Origin: Pseudopontixanthobacter vadosimaris
GTDB lineage: Bacteria; Pseudomonadota; Alphaproteobacteria; Sphingomonadales; Sphingomonadaceae
Length of the DNA stretch: 44,843 nucleotides
Direction of reading: 5' to 3'
Assembly: GCF_012979275.1 (NCBI RefSeq)
Contig: NZ_JABASZ010000010.1
Location: 1-44,843, forward strand
Positions 26,327-35,471 of the stretch are shown one piece after another. Both the position numbers and the translations under genes were made by a program. The notes beneath the pieces are model-generated. The model saw nothing but the letters and a program-made list of their open reading frames with translations. It did not search any database and was not told the DNA's origin. Every line of letters starts with the position of its first letter. The stretch's first letter is position 1.

Positions 26327-27957
26327 GCCTTCACGATGATTCCGGCACCCGTCTGACAGATGCGGCAGAGCGAGCCGTGCCGGGCGGAACGGCGGAAGGC
26401 AGGCGGACGCACCCGCTCGGGTTCATCGTGGGGGGAATCGAGGGGGTGAGGAACGCCGTGCTGCCGATGGCCGCGCTGGTCTTCGCCAATGATGATCTCA
26501 GGCTCGGCCTCGCGGCTGCATTGGGGCTGGGGGTGGTCGTGGCGATCCTGTCGGCGGGCATCGGCTACCTGGCCTGGCGGCGGCTGACTTACCGGATCGG
26601 GATGGACGATATTCGCGTCGAAAGCGGCATATTGTCGCGTGCCGCGCGCTCCGTGCCCTTCGAGCGCATCCAGGACGTCAGCCTTGAACAGGGCCTGATT
26701 CCGCGCCTGCTGGGGCTGGTGGAGGTGCGGTTCGAAACCGGAGCGGGTGGCAAGGACGAACTGAAGCTCGCCTATCTGTCCCAAGCGGAAGGCGAAGCGC
26801 TGCGGGAAACGGTCCGCATCCGCAACAGCGCCCCTTCAGGGCCGGTTGCGGATGACGCAGGCGACGAAACGGCAGGATTGCGGGCGGCGCAAACCGAGGC
26901 TGCGCCGCTCTTCGCCATGGATGGCAAGCGATTGCTGACGTTCGGCCTGTTCGAATTTTCGCTGGCGGTGGTCGCGGTCCTTGCCGGTGCGGCGCAGCAA
27001 TTCGACTTCCTGCTGCCTTTCGATCTGTGGGATTTCGATGGCTGGCAGCAGCGCCTCGCCGGGCCGGGCGCGTGGTTGCAGGGCCTCGGCTTCGCAGCGC
27101 AGGTGGCGGGCGCCCTGATCGCGGCGGCGATCCTGGCCGTCATCGGCATGGCCACCGGCCTGATTCGCACCGTGATGCGCGACTGGGGCTTCCGGCTGGA
27201 CCGGACGGACAGGGGCTTTCGCCGCCGCCGCGGCCTGTTCACGCGAACCGACGTGGTGATGCCGATACACCGGGTACAGGCGATCGAAATTACTACGGGG
27301 ATGATCCGGCGGCTGTTCGGCTGGCATGGGCTGAAATTCGTCAGCCTTGCACGCGATTCGGGCAGTGCCAGCCATGTCGTCGCGCCCTTCGCCAGACCGG
27401 CGGAGCTTGTCCCGATTGCGGGAGCAGCCGGTTTCTCCCTGCCCCAAACGGCGGATGATGCGCTGGACTGGCGGCGGACCAGTGCGAATTACCGGATCAA
27501 CAGGGCGCTGATCGAAAGCGGTCTGCTGCTTGCCGTCACAGCCGTGCTGGCCGCTATCCTGCTGCTGAACGGCGAGGGCGTGAGCCAGCACTGGAGCCAG
27601 CACTGGAGCCAGCACTGGCCCCTGCTGTTCGTCGCCCCCGCCGCAGCCATTACTCACGCCATTCGCCAGATGTTTCTCTGGCGGCACGAGCGTCACGCGC
27701 TGGACGCGCACCAGATCTACGACCGCAGCGGCTGGCTGGCACCGAAACTGTCAGTCGGCAGCCGGGTGAAGCTGCAATCGGCGGAGATCGTCCAGGGGCC
27801 GCTTGCCCGCAGGCGCGGCTACGCCACGCTGCATCTCGGGCTTGCGGGCGGTAAGTTCGCGCTGCGGGGCGTCGAGATCGCCCGCGCGGGTGAACTGCGC
27901 CGGGCAATCCTCGCCAGCATCCATTCGCGCGATTTCAGCGCCCTGATGCAGGGCTGA
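26323..27957 (+). CDS. PH-domain (bPH2/YdbT-like) membrane protein
   Basis: This 544-residue protein with tandem bPH2/DUF304 domains starts with GTG 26323, overlapping the upstream PH-domain gene by 4 bases. The order is a membrane pair near 40-85, a first PH domain (MDDIRVESGILSRAARSVPFERIQDVSLEQGL), a second membrane pair (about 205-290), a second PH domain (GFRLDRTDRGFRRRRGLFTRTDVVMPIHRVQAIEI), a third membrane region near 400-450, and a third PH-like part (LDAHQIYDRSGWLAPKLSVG). The loop in the third membrane region contains SQHW three times in a row (421-432), from a perfect DNA repeat. It probably forms an inner-membrane complex with its partner; no substrate is known. Confidence 0.85.
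   Translation: MSLHDDSGTRLTDAAERAVPGGTAEGRRTHPLGFIVGGIEGVRNAVLPMAALVFANDDLRLGLAAALGLGVVVAILSAGIGYLAWRRLTYRIGMDDIRVESGILSRAARSVPFERIQDVSLEQGLIPRLLGLVEVRFETGAGGKDELKLAYLSQAEGEALRETVRIRNSAPSGPVADDAGDETAGLRAAQTEAAPLFAMDGKRLLTFGLFEFSLAVVAVLAGAAQQFDFLLPFDLWDFDGWQQRLAGPGAWLQGLGFAAQVAGALIAAAILAVIGMATGLIRTVMRDWGFRLDRTDRGFRRRRGLFTRTDVVMPIHRVQAIEITTGMIRRLFGWHGLKFVSLARDSGSASHVVAPFARPAELVPIAGAAGFSLPQTADDALDWRRTSANYRINRALIESGLLLAVTAVLAAILLLNGEGVSQHWSQHWSQHWPLLFVAPAAAITHAIRQMFLWRHERHALDAHQIYDRSGWLAPKLSVGSRVKLQSAEIVQGPLARRRGYATLHLGLAGGKFALRGVEIARAGELRRAILASIHSRDFSALMQG
27583..27618 (+). repeat. Three exact 12-bp tandem repeats inside the YdbT-like gene
   Basis: AGCCAGCACTGG occurs three times without a mismatch or spacer. 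It is in frame and encodes Ser-Gln-His-Trp three times. Because the unit is a multiple of three, slippage would change the length of the loop without shifting the frame. Confidence 0.95.
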
Positions 27958-27984
27958 TCCGGCGGCTGATCACCATCTTCGCCC

Positions 27985-28308
27985 TCAGCTTTCCACCGGC
28001 GCGCGCAGATCGGCCCATTCGGGATGTTTGCGGAACTGCGCTTCGACATAGGAACATTGCGGGACGATGGTGAAGCCCTCCTTTCGCGCATCGGCCACCA
28101 GCGCCTTTACCAGTTCCAGCGCCACGCCGCGTCCGCCGATCGCCGGCGGCACCAGCGTGTGATCGGCGATGCGGGCGTTGCCGCGTGCCGTCCATGTCAG
28201 CCTGCCCTCCGCATCTGCACCTTCGACACTGGCGACATATTCGCCATGCGTGGTCTCGTCATGATGGGTAATATCGACATCGGTTTGCGGCTGGATATTG
28301 TCGGCCAA
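27985..28308 (-). CDS. GNAT-family N-acetyltransferase (NATD1/YjdJ-like)
   Basis: This 107-residue acetyltransferase-fold protein is of the small NATD1-like subfamily. Recognisable parts are GRLTWTARGNARIADHTLVPPAIGGRGVA (the acetyl-CoA loop with GGRG), LELVKALVADARKEGF, and IVPQCSYVEAQFRKHPEWADL, which is typical of this subfamily. The substrate is unknown. The start is TTG 28308, chosen because a strong AGGAGA lies 7 bases ahead and no ATG fits. The gene is convergent with the PH-domain operon, with 27 bases between stops, and divergent from the threonine aldolase-like gene. Confidence 0.85.
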   Translation of the reverse strand: MADNIQPQTDVDITHHDETTHGEYVASVEGADAEGRLTWTARGNARIADHTLVPPAIGGRGVALELVKALVADARKEGFTIVPQCSYVEAQFRKHPEWADLRAPVES

Positions 28309-28373
28309 GGCGATTCTCCTGATAATAGCGTCTGCTTCTTGCCTTCAACGGGCCGGTCACTATGGGCGTTCCC

Positions 28374-29378
28374 ATGACCGCAAAGCTGTTCCTGTCCGAC
28401 AATGCCGCCCCCTGTCATCCGCGCCTGTGGGAGGCGATGCGCGCAGTGGACCAGGCCGACAGCCCCTATGATGGCGACCGGCTGTCGCAGGCGATGGACG
28501 AAGCCTTCTCCGCCGCTTTCGGGCGGGAGTGCGCGGCGCTGTGGGTAGCGACCGGCACCGCCGCCAATTGCCTGGCACTTGCCACCATGGTGCAGCCCCA
28601 TGGCGGCGTGGTCTGCCACCGGGAGGCGCATATCGAGATGGACGAAGGCGGCGCGCCGGGGTTCTATCTGCACGGCGCCAAGCTGCTGCTGGCGGAGGGC
28701 GATAATGCGAAGCTGACGGTCGACTCCATCCGCGCCGTGGTCGATCCCATTCGCGACGATGTCCATCAGGTGCAGCCGCACGCCATCTCCATCACCCAGG
28801 CCAGCGAATATGGCTGCGCCTATCGCCCGCATGAAATCGCGGCAATTGCGGATTGTGCCCGCGCGAAAGGGCTGCGCCTCCATATGGACGGTGCGCGTTT
28901 CGCCAATGCGGCGGCGTTTCTGGATGTTCCGGCGGGCGAGGCGGCGGGATCGGTCGATGCGCTCAGCTTCGGCGTGGTGAAGAATGGCGGGATGAACGCC
29001 GAAGCAATCCTGTTCTTCGACCCGGCGCTGGCCGATGTCGCCCGCTATCGCCGCAAGCGTGCAGGCCATCTGCAATCCAAGGGCCGCTACATGGCGGCGC
29101 AATTGCTGGCGATGCTGGAGGGCGATCTGTGGCTGGAAAACGCCCGGGCGGCCAATGCGGCGGCGGCGGAAATCGCCGCATCCTGCGGCGACCGGCTGAT
29201 GCGTCCGGTGGAGGCCAACGAATTATTCGTCCGCTGCAATGCGGCGGAACGCGATGCTTTGCGGGAACGGGGCTTCGCCTTTTACGACTGGGGGGGCGAT
29301 GCCGCGCGCTTCGTCACCGCCTGGAACAGCCGGCAGGATGATGCCATGGACCTTGCCCGCGCGATCTCTGGCCTGTGA
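28374..29378 (+). CDS. Threonine aldolase-like PLP-dependent enzyme
   Basis: This is a fold-type I PLP enzyme of the beta-eliminating lyase/low-specificity threonine aldolase family, about 334 residues. Low-specificity aldolases split L-threonine to glycine and acetaldehyde. Visible motifs are LFLSDNAAPCHPRLWEAM, LWVATGTAANCLAL (phosphate-binding loop), HREAHIEMDEGGAP, LHMDGARFANAAAF (Asp that contacts the PLP ring), and LSFGVVKNGGMNAEA, where Lys203 should form the Schiff base. ATG 28374 gives MTAKLFLSD; another ATG lies 12 bases upstream and neither has a clear ribosome-binding site. The EamA transporter gene starts inside its stop codon, suggesting coupled expression. Confidence 0.88.
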   Translation: MTAKLFLSDNAAPCHPRLWEAMRAVDQADSPYDGDRLSQAMDEAFSAAFGRECAALWVATGTAANCLALATMVQPHGGVVCHREAHIEMDEGGAPGFYLHGAKLLLAEGDNAKLTVDSIRAVVDPIRDDVHQVQPHAISITQASEYGCAYRPHEIAAIADCARAKGLRLHMDGARFANAAAFLDVPAGEAAGSVDALSFGVVKNGGMNAEAILFFDPALADVARYRRKRAGHLQSKGRYMAAQLLAMLEGDLWLENARAANAAAAEIAASCGDRLMRPVEANELFVRCNAAERDALRERGFAFYDWGGDAARFVTAWNSRQDDAMDLARAISGL

Positions 29379-30343
29379 ACGAAGCAGCGCCGAAGCACGG
29401 GCTGATGCGACCCGCCATCGTGCTGCCCTTCATCCTGACGGGCATCATCTGGGGCAGCACCTGGTGGGTCATCAAGGACCAGATCGACGGCGTGCCGCCA
29501 AGCTGGAGCGTGGCGTGGCGTTTCCTGCTGGCGACGCCGGCCATGTTCATCGTGGCGCGGCTGATGGGCAAGAGCCTGTCCATCGGGCGCAAGGGCCAGT
29601 GGCTGGCGCTGGCCATCGGAATCACCCAGTTCTGCGGCAATTTCAATTTCGTCTACCGGGCCGAACTGCATCTGACGTCCGGCATCGTGGCGGTGATGTT
29701 CACCATGCTGATCGTCCCCAACGCCATTTTCGGCCGCTTTCTGCTCGGCAATGCGGTCACGCGCAATTTCGTCATCGGCAGCGTGGTCGCGCTGTCGGGC
29801 ATCGCCATGCTGCTGATTCACGAGGCGCGGCTGTCGCCCCTTGGCGGCAACATTGGCCTCGGCATTGCGCTGGCGGCCATGGGCATCCTGTCCGCCAGCA
29901 TCGCCAATGTGGTGCAGGCGAACGAGACGGGCCGCGCGCTGCCGATGGTCAGCCTGCTCGCCTGGGCGATGTTGTATGGCACCATCGCCGATTTCGCGCT
30001 GGCATATTGGACGGCGGGCGCGCCCGAGATACCCACGCGGCCCAGCTATTGGGCGGGCATTGCGTGGCTGGCGCTGGCGGGGTCGGTGGTGACCTTCCCG
30101 CTGCATTACACGCTGGTCCGGACCATCGGTGCCGGGCGAGCGGCCTATAATGGCATCGTCACCGTCATAGTCGCGATGCTGTTGACGACCATGTTTGAAG
30201 GGTATGAATGGACCCCGCTGACAGTGCTCGGGGCCGTCCTCGCGCTGATCGGCCTGGTTCTGGCGCTTCGTGCCCGGCGCGTGACGGTGGCGCCGCCGGT
30301 CACCGCGGCGGAAGAAGCCGGGATCAGAACGGCGATCCCCTAA
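29375..30343 (+). CDS. EamA/DMT-family transporter
   Basis: This 322-residue inner-membrane protein of the drug/metabolite transporter superfamily has ten predicted helices as two EamA repeats. The first repeat begins VLPFILTGIIWGSTWWVIK with the typical early Trp/Gly pattern; the second covers about 165-290 and ends AVLALIGLVLALRARR. It starts with GTG 29375, sharing TGA with the preceding threonine aldolase-like gene. The pairing raises the possibility of amino-acid or aldehyde efflux, but family members differ widely in substrate. Its stop overlaps the stop of the convergent epimerase gene by a few bases. Confidence 0.88.
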   Translation: MNEAAPKHGLMRPAIVLPFILTGIIWGSTWWVIKDQIDGVPPSWSVAWRFLLATPAMFIVARLMGKSLSIGRKGQWLALAIGITQFCGNFNFVYRAELHLTSGIVAVMFTMLIVPNAIFGRFLLGNAVTRNFVIGSVVALSGIAMLLIHEARLSPLGGNIGLGIALAAMGILSASIANVVQANETGRALPMVSLLAWAMLYGTIADFALAYWTAGAPEIPTRPSYWAGIAWLALAGSVVTFPLHYTLVRTIGAGRAAYNGIVTVIVAMLLTTMFEGYEWTPLTVLGAVLALIGLVLALRARRVTVAPPVTAAEEAGIRTAIP

Positions 30344-31119
30344 TTCGTTTGCATCAATGCGCGAAGCCCGCTGCGATAGTCGGGGTAAGCGGGCCGCCAG
30401 CCCAGCACCCGCTTGGCTTTGCCATTGGCGACCCGGCGGTTTTCGGCGTAGAAGCCCCGCGCCATCGGCGACAGTCCGGCCTCGTCCATGCTCTGCAGCG
30501 GCGGCGGCGTGCGCCCCAGCAGGCGGCAGGCTTCCTCCGTCACCCGATTGTGGCTGGCCGGAAGATCGTCGGCGAGATTATAGGCACCGGGCGGCGCACC
30601 CAGACCGGCCATGATCCCGCGCACGATATCGTTCACGTGAATGCGGCTGAACACCTGATTCGGCATCTCGATCCGGTGCGCCCGCCCTTCGCGCACACGG
30701 TCGAGCGGGCTGCGGCCGGGGCCGTAGATACCGGGCAGGCGGAACACGCTTGCGCCCGCTTCCAGCCAGCGCGCATCGCATTGCGCCCGCGCCGAACGCC
30801 GCCCGTGTCCGGTGGGCGAGGCCTCGTCGACCCAGGCACCCTGCGCATCGCCGTAAACGCCGGTGGAGGAGAGGTAGAGCAGGCGCTTTTCGGCAAGCGC
30901 TGACCCGTAGCGGTCGAGCACGGGGTCGCTGCCATCGGCAGGAGGCACGCTCGAGAGGACATGGCTTGCTTGCGCCAAGGCACCATGCACCGCGTCCGGG
31001 TCATTGAAGACGATATCGCCGGCGCTGCCTGTCGCTTCCACGCGCCCTCCCGCTGCCCGAACGGCAGCGGCAATGCGGCTGGCGGTGTAACCCAGCCCGA
31101 AAATGAACATATGGACCAT
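30340..31119 (-). CDS. NAD(P)-dependent epimerase/dehydratase-like protein
   Basis: This Rossmann-fold protein of the extended SDR family (YeeZ-like) is about 259 residues from ATG 31119; ATG 31110 (MFIFGLGYTAS) is an equally good start. The dinucleotide motif is shortened to FGLGYTASRIA. YLSSTGVYGDAQGAWVDE, VFRLPGIYGPGRSPLD, RIHVNDIVRGI and YNLADDLPASH follow. The usual SDR catalytic Tyr-xxx-Lys is replaced: the active-site Tyr region reads STGVYGD without a Lys four residues later, as in other YeeZ-type proteins. The reaction is unknown. The upstream gene pepN is divergent. The frame stays open far upstream, but only as a shadow of pepN. Confidence 0.82.
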   Translation of the reverse strand: MVHMFIFGLGYTASRIAAAVRAAGGRVEATGSAGDIVFNDPDAVHGALAQASHVLSSVPPADGSDPVLDRYGSALAEKRLLYLSSTGVYGDAQGAWVDEASPTGHGRRSARAQCDARWLEAGASVFRLPGIYGPGRSPLDRVREGRAHRIEMPNQVFSRIHVNDIVRGIMAGLGAPPGAYNLADDLPASHNRVTEEACRLLGRTPPPLQSMDEAGLSPMARGFYAENRRVANGKAKRVLGWRPAYPDYRSGLRALMQTN

Positions 31120-31206
31120 GTGGCGCGTTATAGCGCATGAACGCTCCAATGCACCCCGCTGCGCGACTCTCGCTGCGGCCAAACCGACCCGAGACAGGAT
31201 CTTCTC

Positions 31207-33885
31207 ATGGATATCGCCCCTACGCCGTCCACCGCCAGCGGCAATCACGAGATGGCGGACGCCGCGCCCGAACCGCAGCACCCCGCCACCATCCGGCGGC
31301 TGGATTACCAGCCTTTCCTCTGGAACGTGCCGGAAATCGCACTGGATTTCGGGCTGGGGCTTGAACGCACCCGAATCGTCGCGACGCTGAAGGTGAACCG
31401 CAAGATAGATGAGGCGAAGGGCGCCAATAACGCAGGCGAAGGTGCGCGCCACATCCGCCTCAACGGCGATGCGCTCGAACCCCTGTCGGTCGAGGTGGAT
31501 GGCGCAATCACGCATGGGTGGACCATGGACGGGGCCGACCTGCTGGTCTCCCTCCCCGGCGACGAGCATGAAATCCGCATCGTCACCGAGGTGAACCCTG
31601 CGGCCAACAGTCAGCTGATGGGGCTGTTCGCATCGGCCGGCATGCTCTGCACCCAGTGCGAGGCCGAAGGTTTCCGCCGGATCACCTTCTTCCCCGACCG
31701 TCCCGATGTCCTGTCGAGCTACCGGGTGCGGATGGAAGGCGACAAGGCGCGCTTTCCCGTCCTGCTGTCCAATGGCAACAAGGTGGGTGAAGGGGACAAT
31801 GACGACGGCACGCACTGGGCCGAATGGCACGACCCGTGGCTGAAGCCATCCTACCTGTTCGCCTTGGTCGCAGGCGATCTGGTCGCCAATCGCGGCAGCT
31901 TCATCACGATGAGCGGGCGCGAGGTCGACCTCGCCATCCATGTTCGCGAAGGCGATCTCGCGCGCACGGATCATGCCATGCAGTCGCTGAAGAAAAGCAT
32001 GAAATGGGACGAGGACACCTTCGGCCGCGAATATGATCTCGACCTGTTCAACATCGTCGCCGTCAGCGATTTCAACATGGGCGCGATGGAGAACAAGGGT
32101 CTGAACGTCTTCAACACCAAATATGTGCTGGCGGACCCTGAAACCGCGACCGATGGCGATTACGATGCGGTCGAAGGCGTGATCGCGCATGAATATTTTC
32201 ACAATTGGTCGGGCAATCGCGTCACCTGCCGCGACTGGTTCCAGCTCAGCCTGAAGGAAGGCTTCACCGTCCTGCGCGACCAGCTTTTCAGCCAGGATTG
32301 CCAGGGCGAGGCGGTCAAGCGCATCGAGGATGTCCGCATTCTGCGCAGCGTCCAGTTCCCCGAGGATTCTGGCCCGCTGGCGCATCCGATCCGGCCCGAC
32401 AGTTTTCGCGAAATATCCAATTTCTACACCAGCACCATCTACAACAAGGGTGCCGAAGTCATCCGCATGATGCGGACCATGGCCGGGCCGGAAGCCTTTC
32501 GCAAAGGCACCGACCTCTATTTCGACCGCCACGACGGCGAGGCCGCGACCTGCGAGGATTTCATCCGCAGCATGGAGGACGGTGCCGGGCTGGACCTGGA
32601 AAAGTTCCGCCTGTGGTATTCCCAGGCCGGCACGCCGCAGGTGAAAATCGCCACGAGCCACGAAGGCGAAACCTTCACCGTGCATCTCGCGCAGACCGTG
32701 CCCCCCACGCCCGGCCAGCCGGCCAAGCACCCGATGCCTATCCCGCTGAAGATCGCCCTGTTCGACCGCGCCACCGGTACCCATGACGGTGAAAGGCTGG
32801 TCATGCTGGACAAAGCGGAAATGGAGCTCACCTTCGAAGGATCGGCGCAGCCGCCGGTATTGTCCGTCAATCGCGGATTTTCCGCACCGGTGCGGATCGC
32901 CCGCGACATCTCGCGCGACGACCTCACCTTCCTTGCCGCGCATGACGACGATGCCTTTGCACGATACGAAGCGATGCAGGATCTGATGCTCGGCCATCTG
33001 ACCGCCAGCTTGCGCGAAGGGCTGGACGCCAGCGAGCGCGACAAGGGGCGCAGCGCGATCGCGGCTGCGCTGCGTTCGGTTCTGGAGGACGAACGGCTCG
33101 ACGATTCGATGCGGGCGGAACTGATGACCATGCCCGGCCAGACCTATATCGCCGAACAGATGCTGATTGCGGACCCCGCACGCATCCATGCCGAACGCGA
33201 AGCCCTGAAGGGCTGGCTGGCCGCGCAGCTGGAAGGCGAACTTGTCGCCGCGCATGCACGGGCGAGCGGCATCGCCTTTTCCGCCGATGTCGCCTCGCGC
33301 GGTGCGCGCAAGCTGAAGACGCAGGCGCTTGTCTATCTGGCGGCCGGAAACCCGGAGCTTGCCGCAAGGATGGCGGCCGAACAATACGACCGGGCCGACA
33401 ACATGACCGACCGCCAAGGCGCGCTGATGGTGCTGACCGGCATCGACAGCGCCGCGCGAACCGACCGGCTGATCGACTTCCACCGCCGCTATGACGGCAA
33501 CGCGCTGGTCATCGACAAATGGTTCGCCTTGCAGGCATCCTCGCTCCATCCGGCAGTGCTCGACCATGTCAAGGCGCTGGCCAGGCATCCCGATTTCACG
33601 CTGACCAATCCCAACCGGGTCCGCAGCCTGTACATGGCCTTTGCCGGTAATCCGCACGGGTTCCATGCCGAGAGCGGCGAGGGGTACCGGATGATCGCGG
33701 ATCTCATCCTCGAACTCGACCCAATCAACCCACAGGTCGCTGCGCGTTTCGTTTCGCCGCTGGGCCGCTGGCGGCGCATCGAACCCCGCCGCGCAGCCAT
33801 GATGCGCGAACAGCTTGAGCGCATCGCCAAGGCTGCCAGACTGTCGCGCGACACGTTCGAGCAGGTCACCCGCAGCCTTGGCTGA
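31207..33885 (+). CDS. pepN: Aminopeptidase N (M1 family)
   Basis: PepN is a cytoplasmic zinc metallopeptidase that removes N-terminal residues from peptides. The 892-residue protein, close to the usual bacterial length, has the exopeptidase motif GAMEN (292-296) and the zinc motif HEYFH (328-332) with the third ligand Glu351 in SLKEGFT. The M1 N-terminal beta-domain precedes these, and DUF3458-type domains follow (ending RRIEPRRAAMMREQLERIA). About 20 extra residues precede the first conserved part (ATIRRLDYQPFLW). The next gene, pgeF, probably begins inside its last codons. Confidence 0.96.
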   Translation: MDIAPTPSTASGNHEMADAAPEPQHPATIRRLDYQPFLWNVPEIALDFGLGLERTRIVATLKVNRKIDEAKGANNAGEGARHIRLNGDALEPLSVEVDGAITHGWTMDGADLLVSLPGDEHEIRIVTEVNPAANSQLMGLFASAGMLCTQCEAEGFRRITFFPDRPDVLSSYRVRMEGDKARFPVLLSNGNKVGEGDNDDGTHWAEWHDPWLKPSYLFALVAGDLVANRGSFITMSGREVDLAIHVREGDLARTDHAMQSLKKSMKWDEDTFGREYDLDLFNIVAVSDFNMGAMENKGLNVFNTKYVLADPETATDGDYDAVEGVIAHEYFHNWSGNRVTCRDWFQLSLKEGFTVLRDQLFSQDCQGEAVKRIEDVRILRSVQFPEDSGPLAHPIRPDSFREISNFYTSTIYNKGAEVIRMMRTMAGPEAFRKGTDLYFDRHDGEAATCEDFIRSMEDGAGLDLEKFRLWYSQAGTPQVKIATSHEGETFTVHLAQTVPPTPGQPAKHPMPIPLKIALFDRATGTHDGERLVMLDKAEMELTFEGSAQPPVLSVNRGFSAPVRIARDISRDDLTFLAAHDDDAFARYEAMQDLMLGHLTASLREGLDASERDKGRSAIAAALRSVLEDERLDDSMRAELMTMPGQTYIAEQMLIADPARIHAEREALKGWLAAQLEGELVAAHARASGIAFSADVASRGARKLKTQALVYLAAGNPELAARMAAEQYDRADNMTDRQGALMVLTGIDSAARTDRLIDFHRRYDGNALVIDKWFALQASSLHPAVLDHVKALARHPDFTLTNPNRVRSLYMAFAGNPHGFHAESGEGYRMIADLILELDPINPQVAARFVSPLGRWRRIEPRRAAMMREQLERIAKAARLSRDTFEQVTRSLG

Positions 33886-34591
33886 GGGTAAGGGGGTTGA
33901 GGGAACGGGAGCGGAGCGGGCGGGGGTGCTGCACAATGTTCCCCACGCCTTCATGCACAAGGGCAGCAAGGTTTCCGACGAAGCCGCTGCACTGGCCGCC
34001 ATGAATATGCCCGGTCCTTTGCTGATGGTTCGGCAGGTGCATTCGGGGCATGTGGTTTTCGCGGCCGATGCGGCGAGCCACGACCGCGATGTGACAGCAG
34101 ACGCCCTGGTGACGGACCGGCCCGGCATCGCCATCGGCATCGTGACAGCCGATTGCGCGCCGGTGCTGCTTGCGGATGGGGAGGCCGGTGTCGTCGCTGC
34201 CGCCCATGCCGGATGGCGCGGGGCGCAAGGCGGCATCATCGGCAATACGGTCGAATGCATGGTGCGCGCGGGCGCACGGGCGCACCGGATCAGGGCAGCC
34301 ATCGGCCCGTGCATAGCGCAACCAAGTTACGAGGTTGGCGAGGATCTGAAACGCCATTTCACACCGGGCGATGCGGCGCTTTTCGCTCCCGGACAGGATG
34401 GCCGCTGGCACTTCGACCTTCCCGGCTACGTCCTTCAAAGGCTGAAAGACGCGGGAGTGGGAAAGAGCGAGGTGCTGGCGATCGACACCTATCGCCATCC
34501 CGGCCGTTTCCATTCCTTTCGCCTTGCGACCCATCGCGGGCTGGCAACGGGCGGCCGCCAAATTTCCATAATCGCGGTTCCTGCCCCCTGA
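33878..34591 (+). CDS. pgeF: Peptidoglycan editing factor PgeF (YfiH/laccase-domain family)
   Basis: Family members (formerly 'multicopper polyphenol oxidase') act in E. coli as editing factors that correct misincorporated amino acids in peptidoglycan precursors, and others act as purine-nucleoside enzymes. The metal-site motifs are VRQVHSGHVV, IGIVTADCAPVLLAD (Cys), VVAAAHAGWRGAQGG (His) and AAIGPCIAQPSYEVGED. The end ATHRGLATGGRQISII is typical. The start is uncertain: TTG 33878, overlapping the pepN stop, is listed, but GTG 33926 (VLHNVPHAF) is possible and closer to where many homologues begin. Coupling to pepN is likely. Confidence 0.88.
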   Translation: MAEGKGVEGTGAERAGVLHNVPHAFMHKGSKVSDEAAALAAMNMPGPLLMVRQVHSGHVVFAADAASHDRDVTADALVTDRPGIAIGIVTADCAPVLLADGEAGVVAAAHAGWRGAQGGIIGNTVECMVRAGARAHRIRAAIGPCIAQPSYEVGEDLKRHFTPGDAALFAPGQDGRWHFDLPGYVLQRLKDAGVGKSEVLAIDTYRHPGRFHSFRLATHRGLATGGRQISIIAVPAP

Positions 34592-34670
34592 AGGGTCGGG
34601 GGCAACCGGCGCCGTAGCGGAAGGGCTGCTTCGCGCGTCGGGACTGCCCGCGATCGTGGCAAGAATCCGG

Positions 34671-34699
34671 TTGGCATTGGGCGCATTAGTCACTATCAG
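34671..34699 (+). promoter_or_regulatory. Possible promoter of the petABC operon
   Basis: TTGGCA (34671-34676) and TATCAG (34694-34699) are 17 bases apart, about 140 bases ahead of petA. This is the best pair I can find in the 248-base gap between pgeF and petA, but neither box is strong. Confidence 0.3.
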
Positions 34700-34753
34700 C
34701 GCGCCAAAACCGGTAGTGAATACATCGTCCTTGCAGGCGGTTTCGCGACCCGG

Positions 34754-34775
34754 CGTGCCGGGGTTCCCCGGTGCG
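34754..34775. repeat. Inverted repeat upstream of petA
   Basis: CGTGCCGGGG, two T residues, then CCCCGGTGCG: a 10-bp hairpin including two G-U pairs, with a perfect 6-bp core. It lies about 65 bases before the petA start. No T-tract follows, so it is not a normal terminator. An operator or a structure in the 5' leader are possible; function unknown. Confidence 0.5.
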
Positions 34776-34839
34776 AAGATACCGTCAAATACAACGCGAC
34801 CGCCGCATGATCGGGTCGCGGCAGGCAAGGCAAGAGCTG

Positions 34840-35457
34840 ATGGCTGACACAATTGGTACCGCATCCACCGACATTCCGGTCAGGCAGATCGATGACCCGG
34901 CGAATGACGGTATGGCCAATGACGGTGCCCCTCACGACGGCGTACGCCGTCGTGATTTCATCAATATCGCGGCCGTCAGTGCAGGCGGAGTCGGGGCCGT
35001 CTTCGTGCTTTATCCGCTGATCAGCCAGATGGCGCCATCCGAAGACGTTCTGGCCGAGGCGGTTACCGAAGTCGATGTTTCCGCGATCGAGCCGGGTCAG
35101 GCGATCAAGGCCGTGTTCCGCAAGCAGCCCTTATTCGTCCGCCGCCTGACTCCGGCGGAAATCGCGGAAGCGCAGGCCGTGCCCGTCAGCTCGCTTCGTG
35201 ATGCCGAAACGCTGGACGAACGGACTCGCGAAGGGCATCTCGACATGCTCGTCACCATGGGCGTCTGCACCCATCTCGGCTGCGTGCCGCTGGGCGCTGC
35301 CGAGGGTGAGAACAAGGGTGAATTCGGCGGCTATTTCTGCCCCTGCCACGGGTCGCATTACGACACGGCGGGACGCATCCGCAAAGGACCGGCGCCGACC
35401 AATCTGCTGGTCCCCGAATATGCATTCACGACCGACACGACGATCACGGTGGGCTGA
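34840..35457 (+). CDS. petA: Ubiquinol-cytochrome c reductase iron-sulfur subunit (Rieske)
   Basis: This is the Rieske subunit of the bc1 complex, which moves electrons from quinol at the Qo site to cytochrome c1. The 205-residue protein starts at ATG 34840 ([10 protein letters not shown]). The N-terminal segment contains a Tat-like signal anchor ([25 protein letters not shown]), whose twin arginines fit folding and cluster insertion before export. The cluster is held by CTHLGC and CPCHGSHYD (two Cys and two His, plus the disulfide pair). [12 protein letters not shown] follows. petB starts 14 bases later. Confidence 0.96.
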   Translation: MADTIGTASTDIPVRQIDDPANDGMANDGAPHDGVRRRDFINIAAVSAGGVGAVFVLYPLISQMAPSEDVLAEAVTEVDVSAIEPGQAIKAVFRKQPLFVRRLTPAEIAEAQAVPVSSLRDAETLDERTREGHLDMLVTMGVCTHLGCVPLGAAEGENKGEFGGYFCPCHGSHYDTAGRIRKGPAPTNLLVPEYAFTTDTTITVG

Positions 35458-35471
35458 GGAAAGATAGCGAC

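Noticed and set aside
30340-34314. 1324-codon minus-strand frame spanning pepN
   Set aside because: Only the last 260 codons look like a protein (the epimerase). The rest is the shadow of pepN.
34592-34620. Possible terminator after pgeF
   Set aside because: The GC-rich stretch has no T-tract and pairs poorly.
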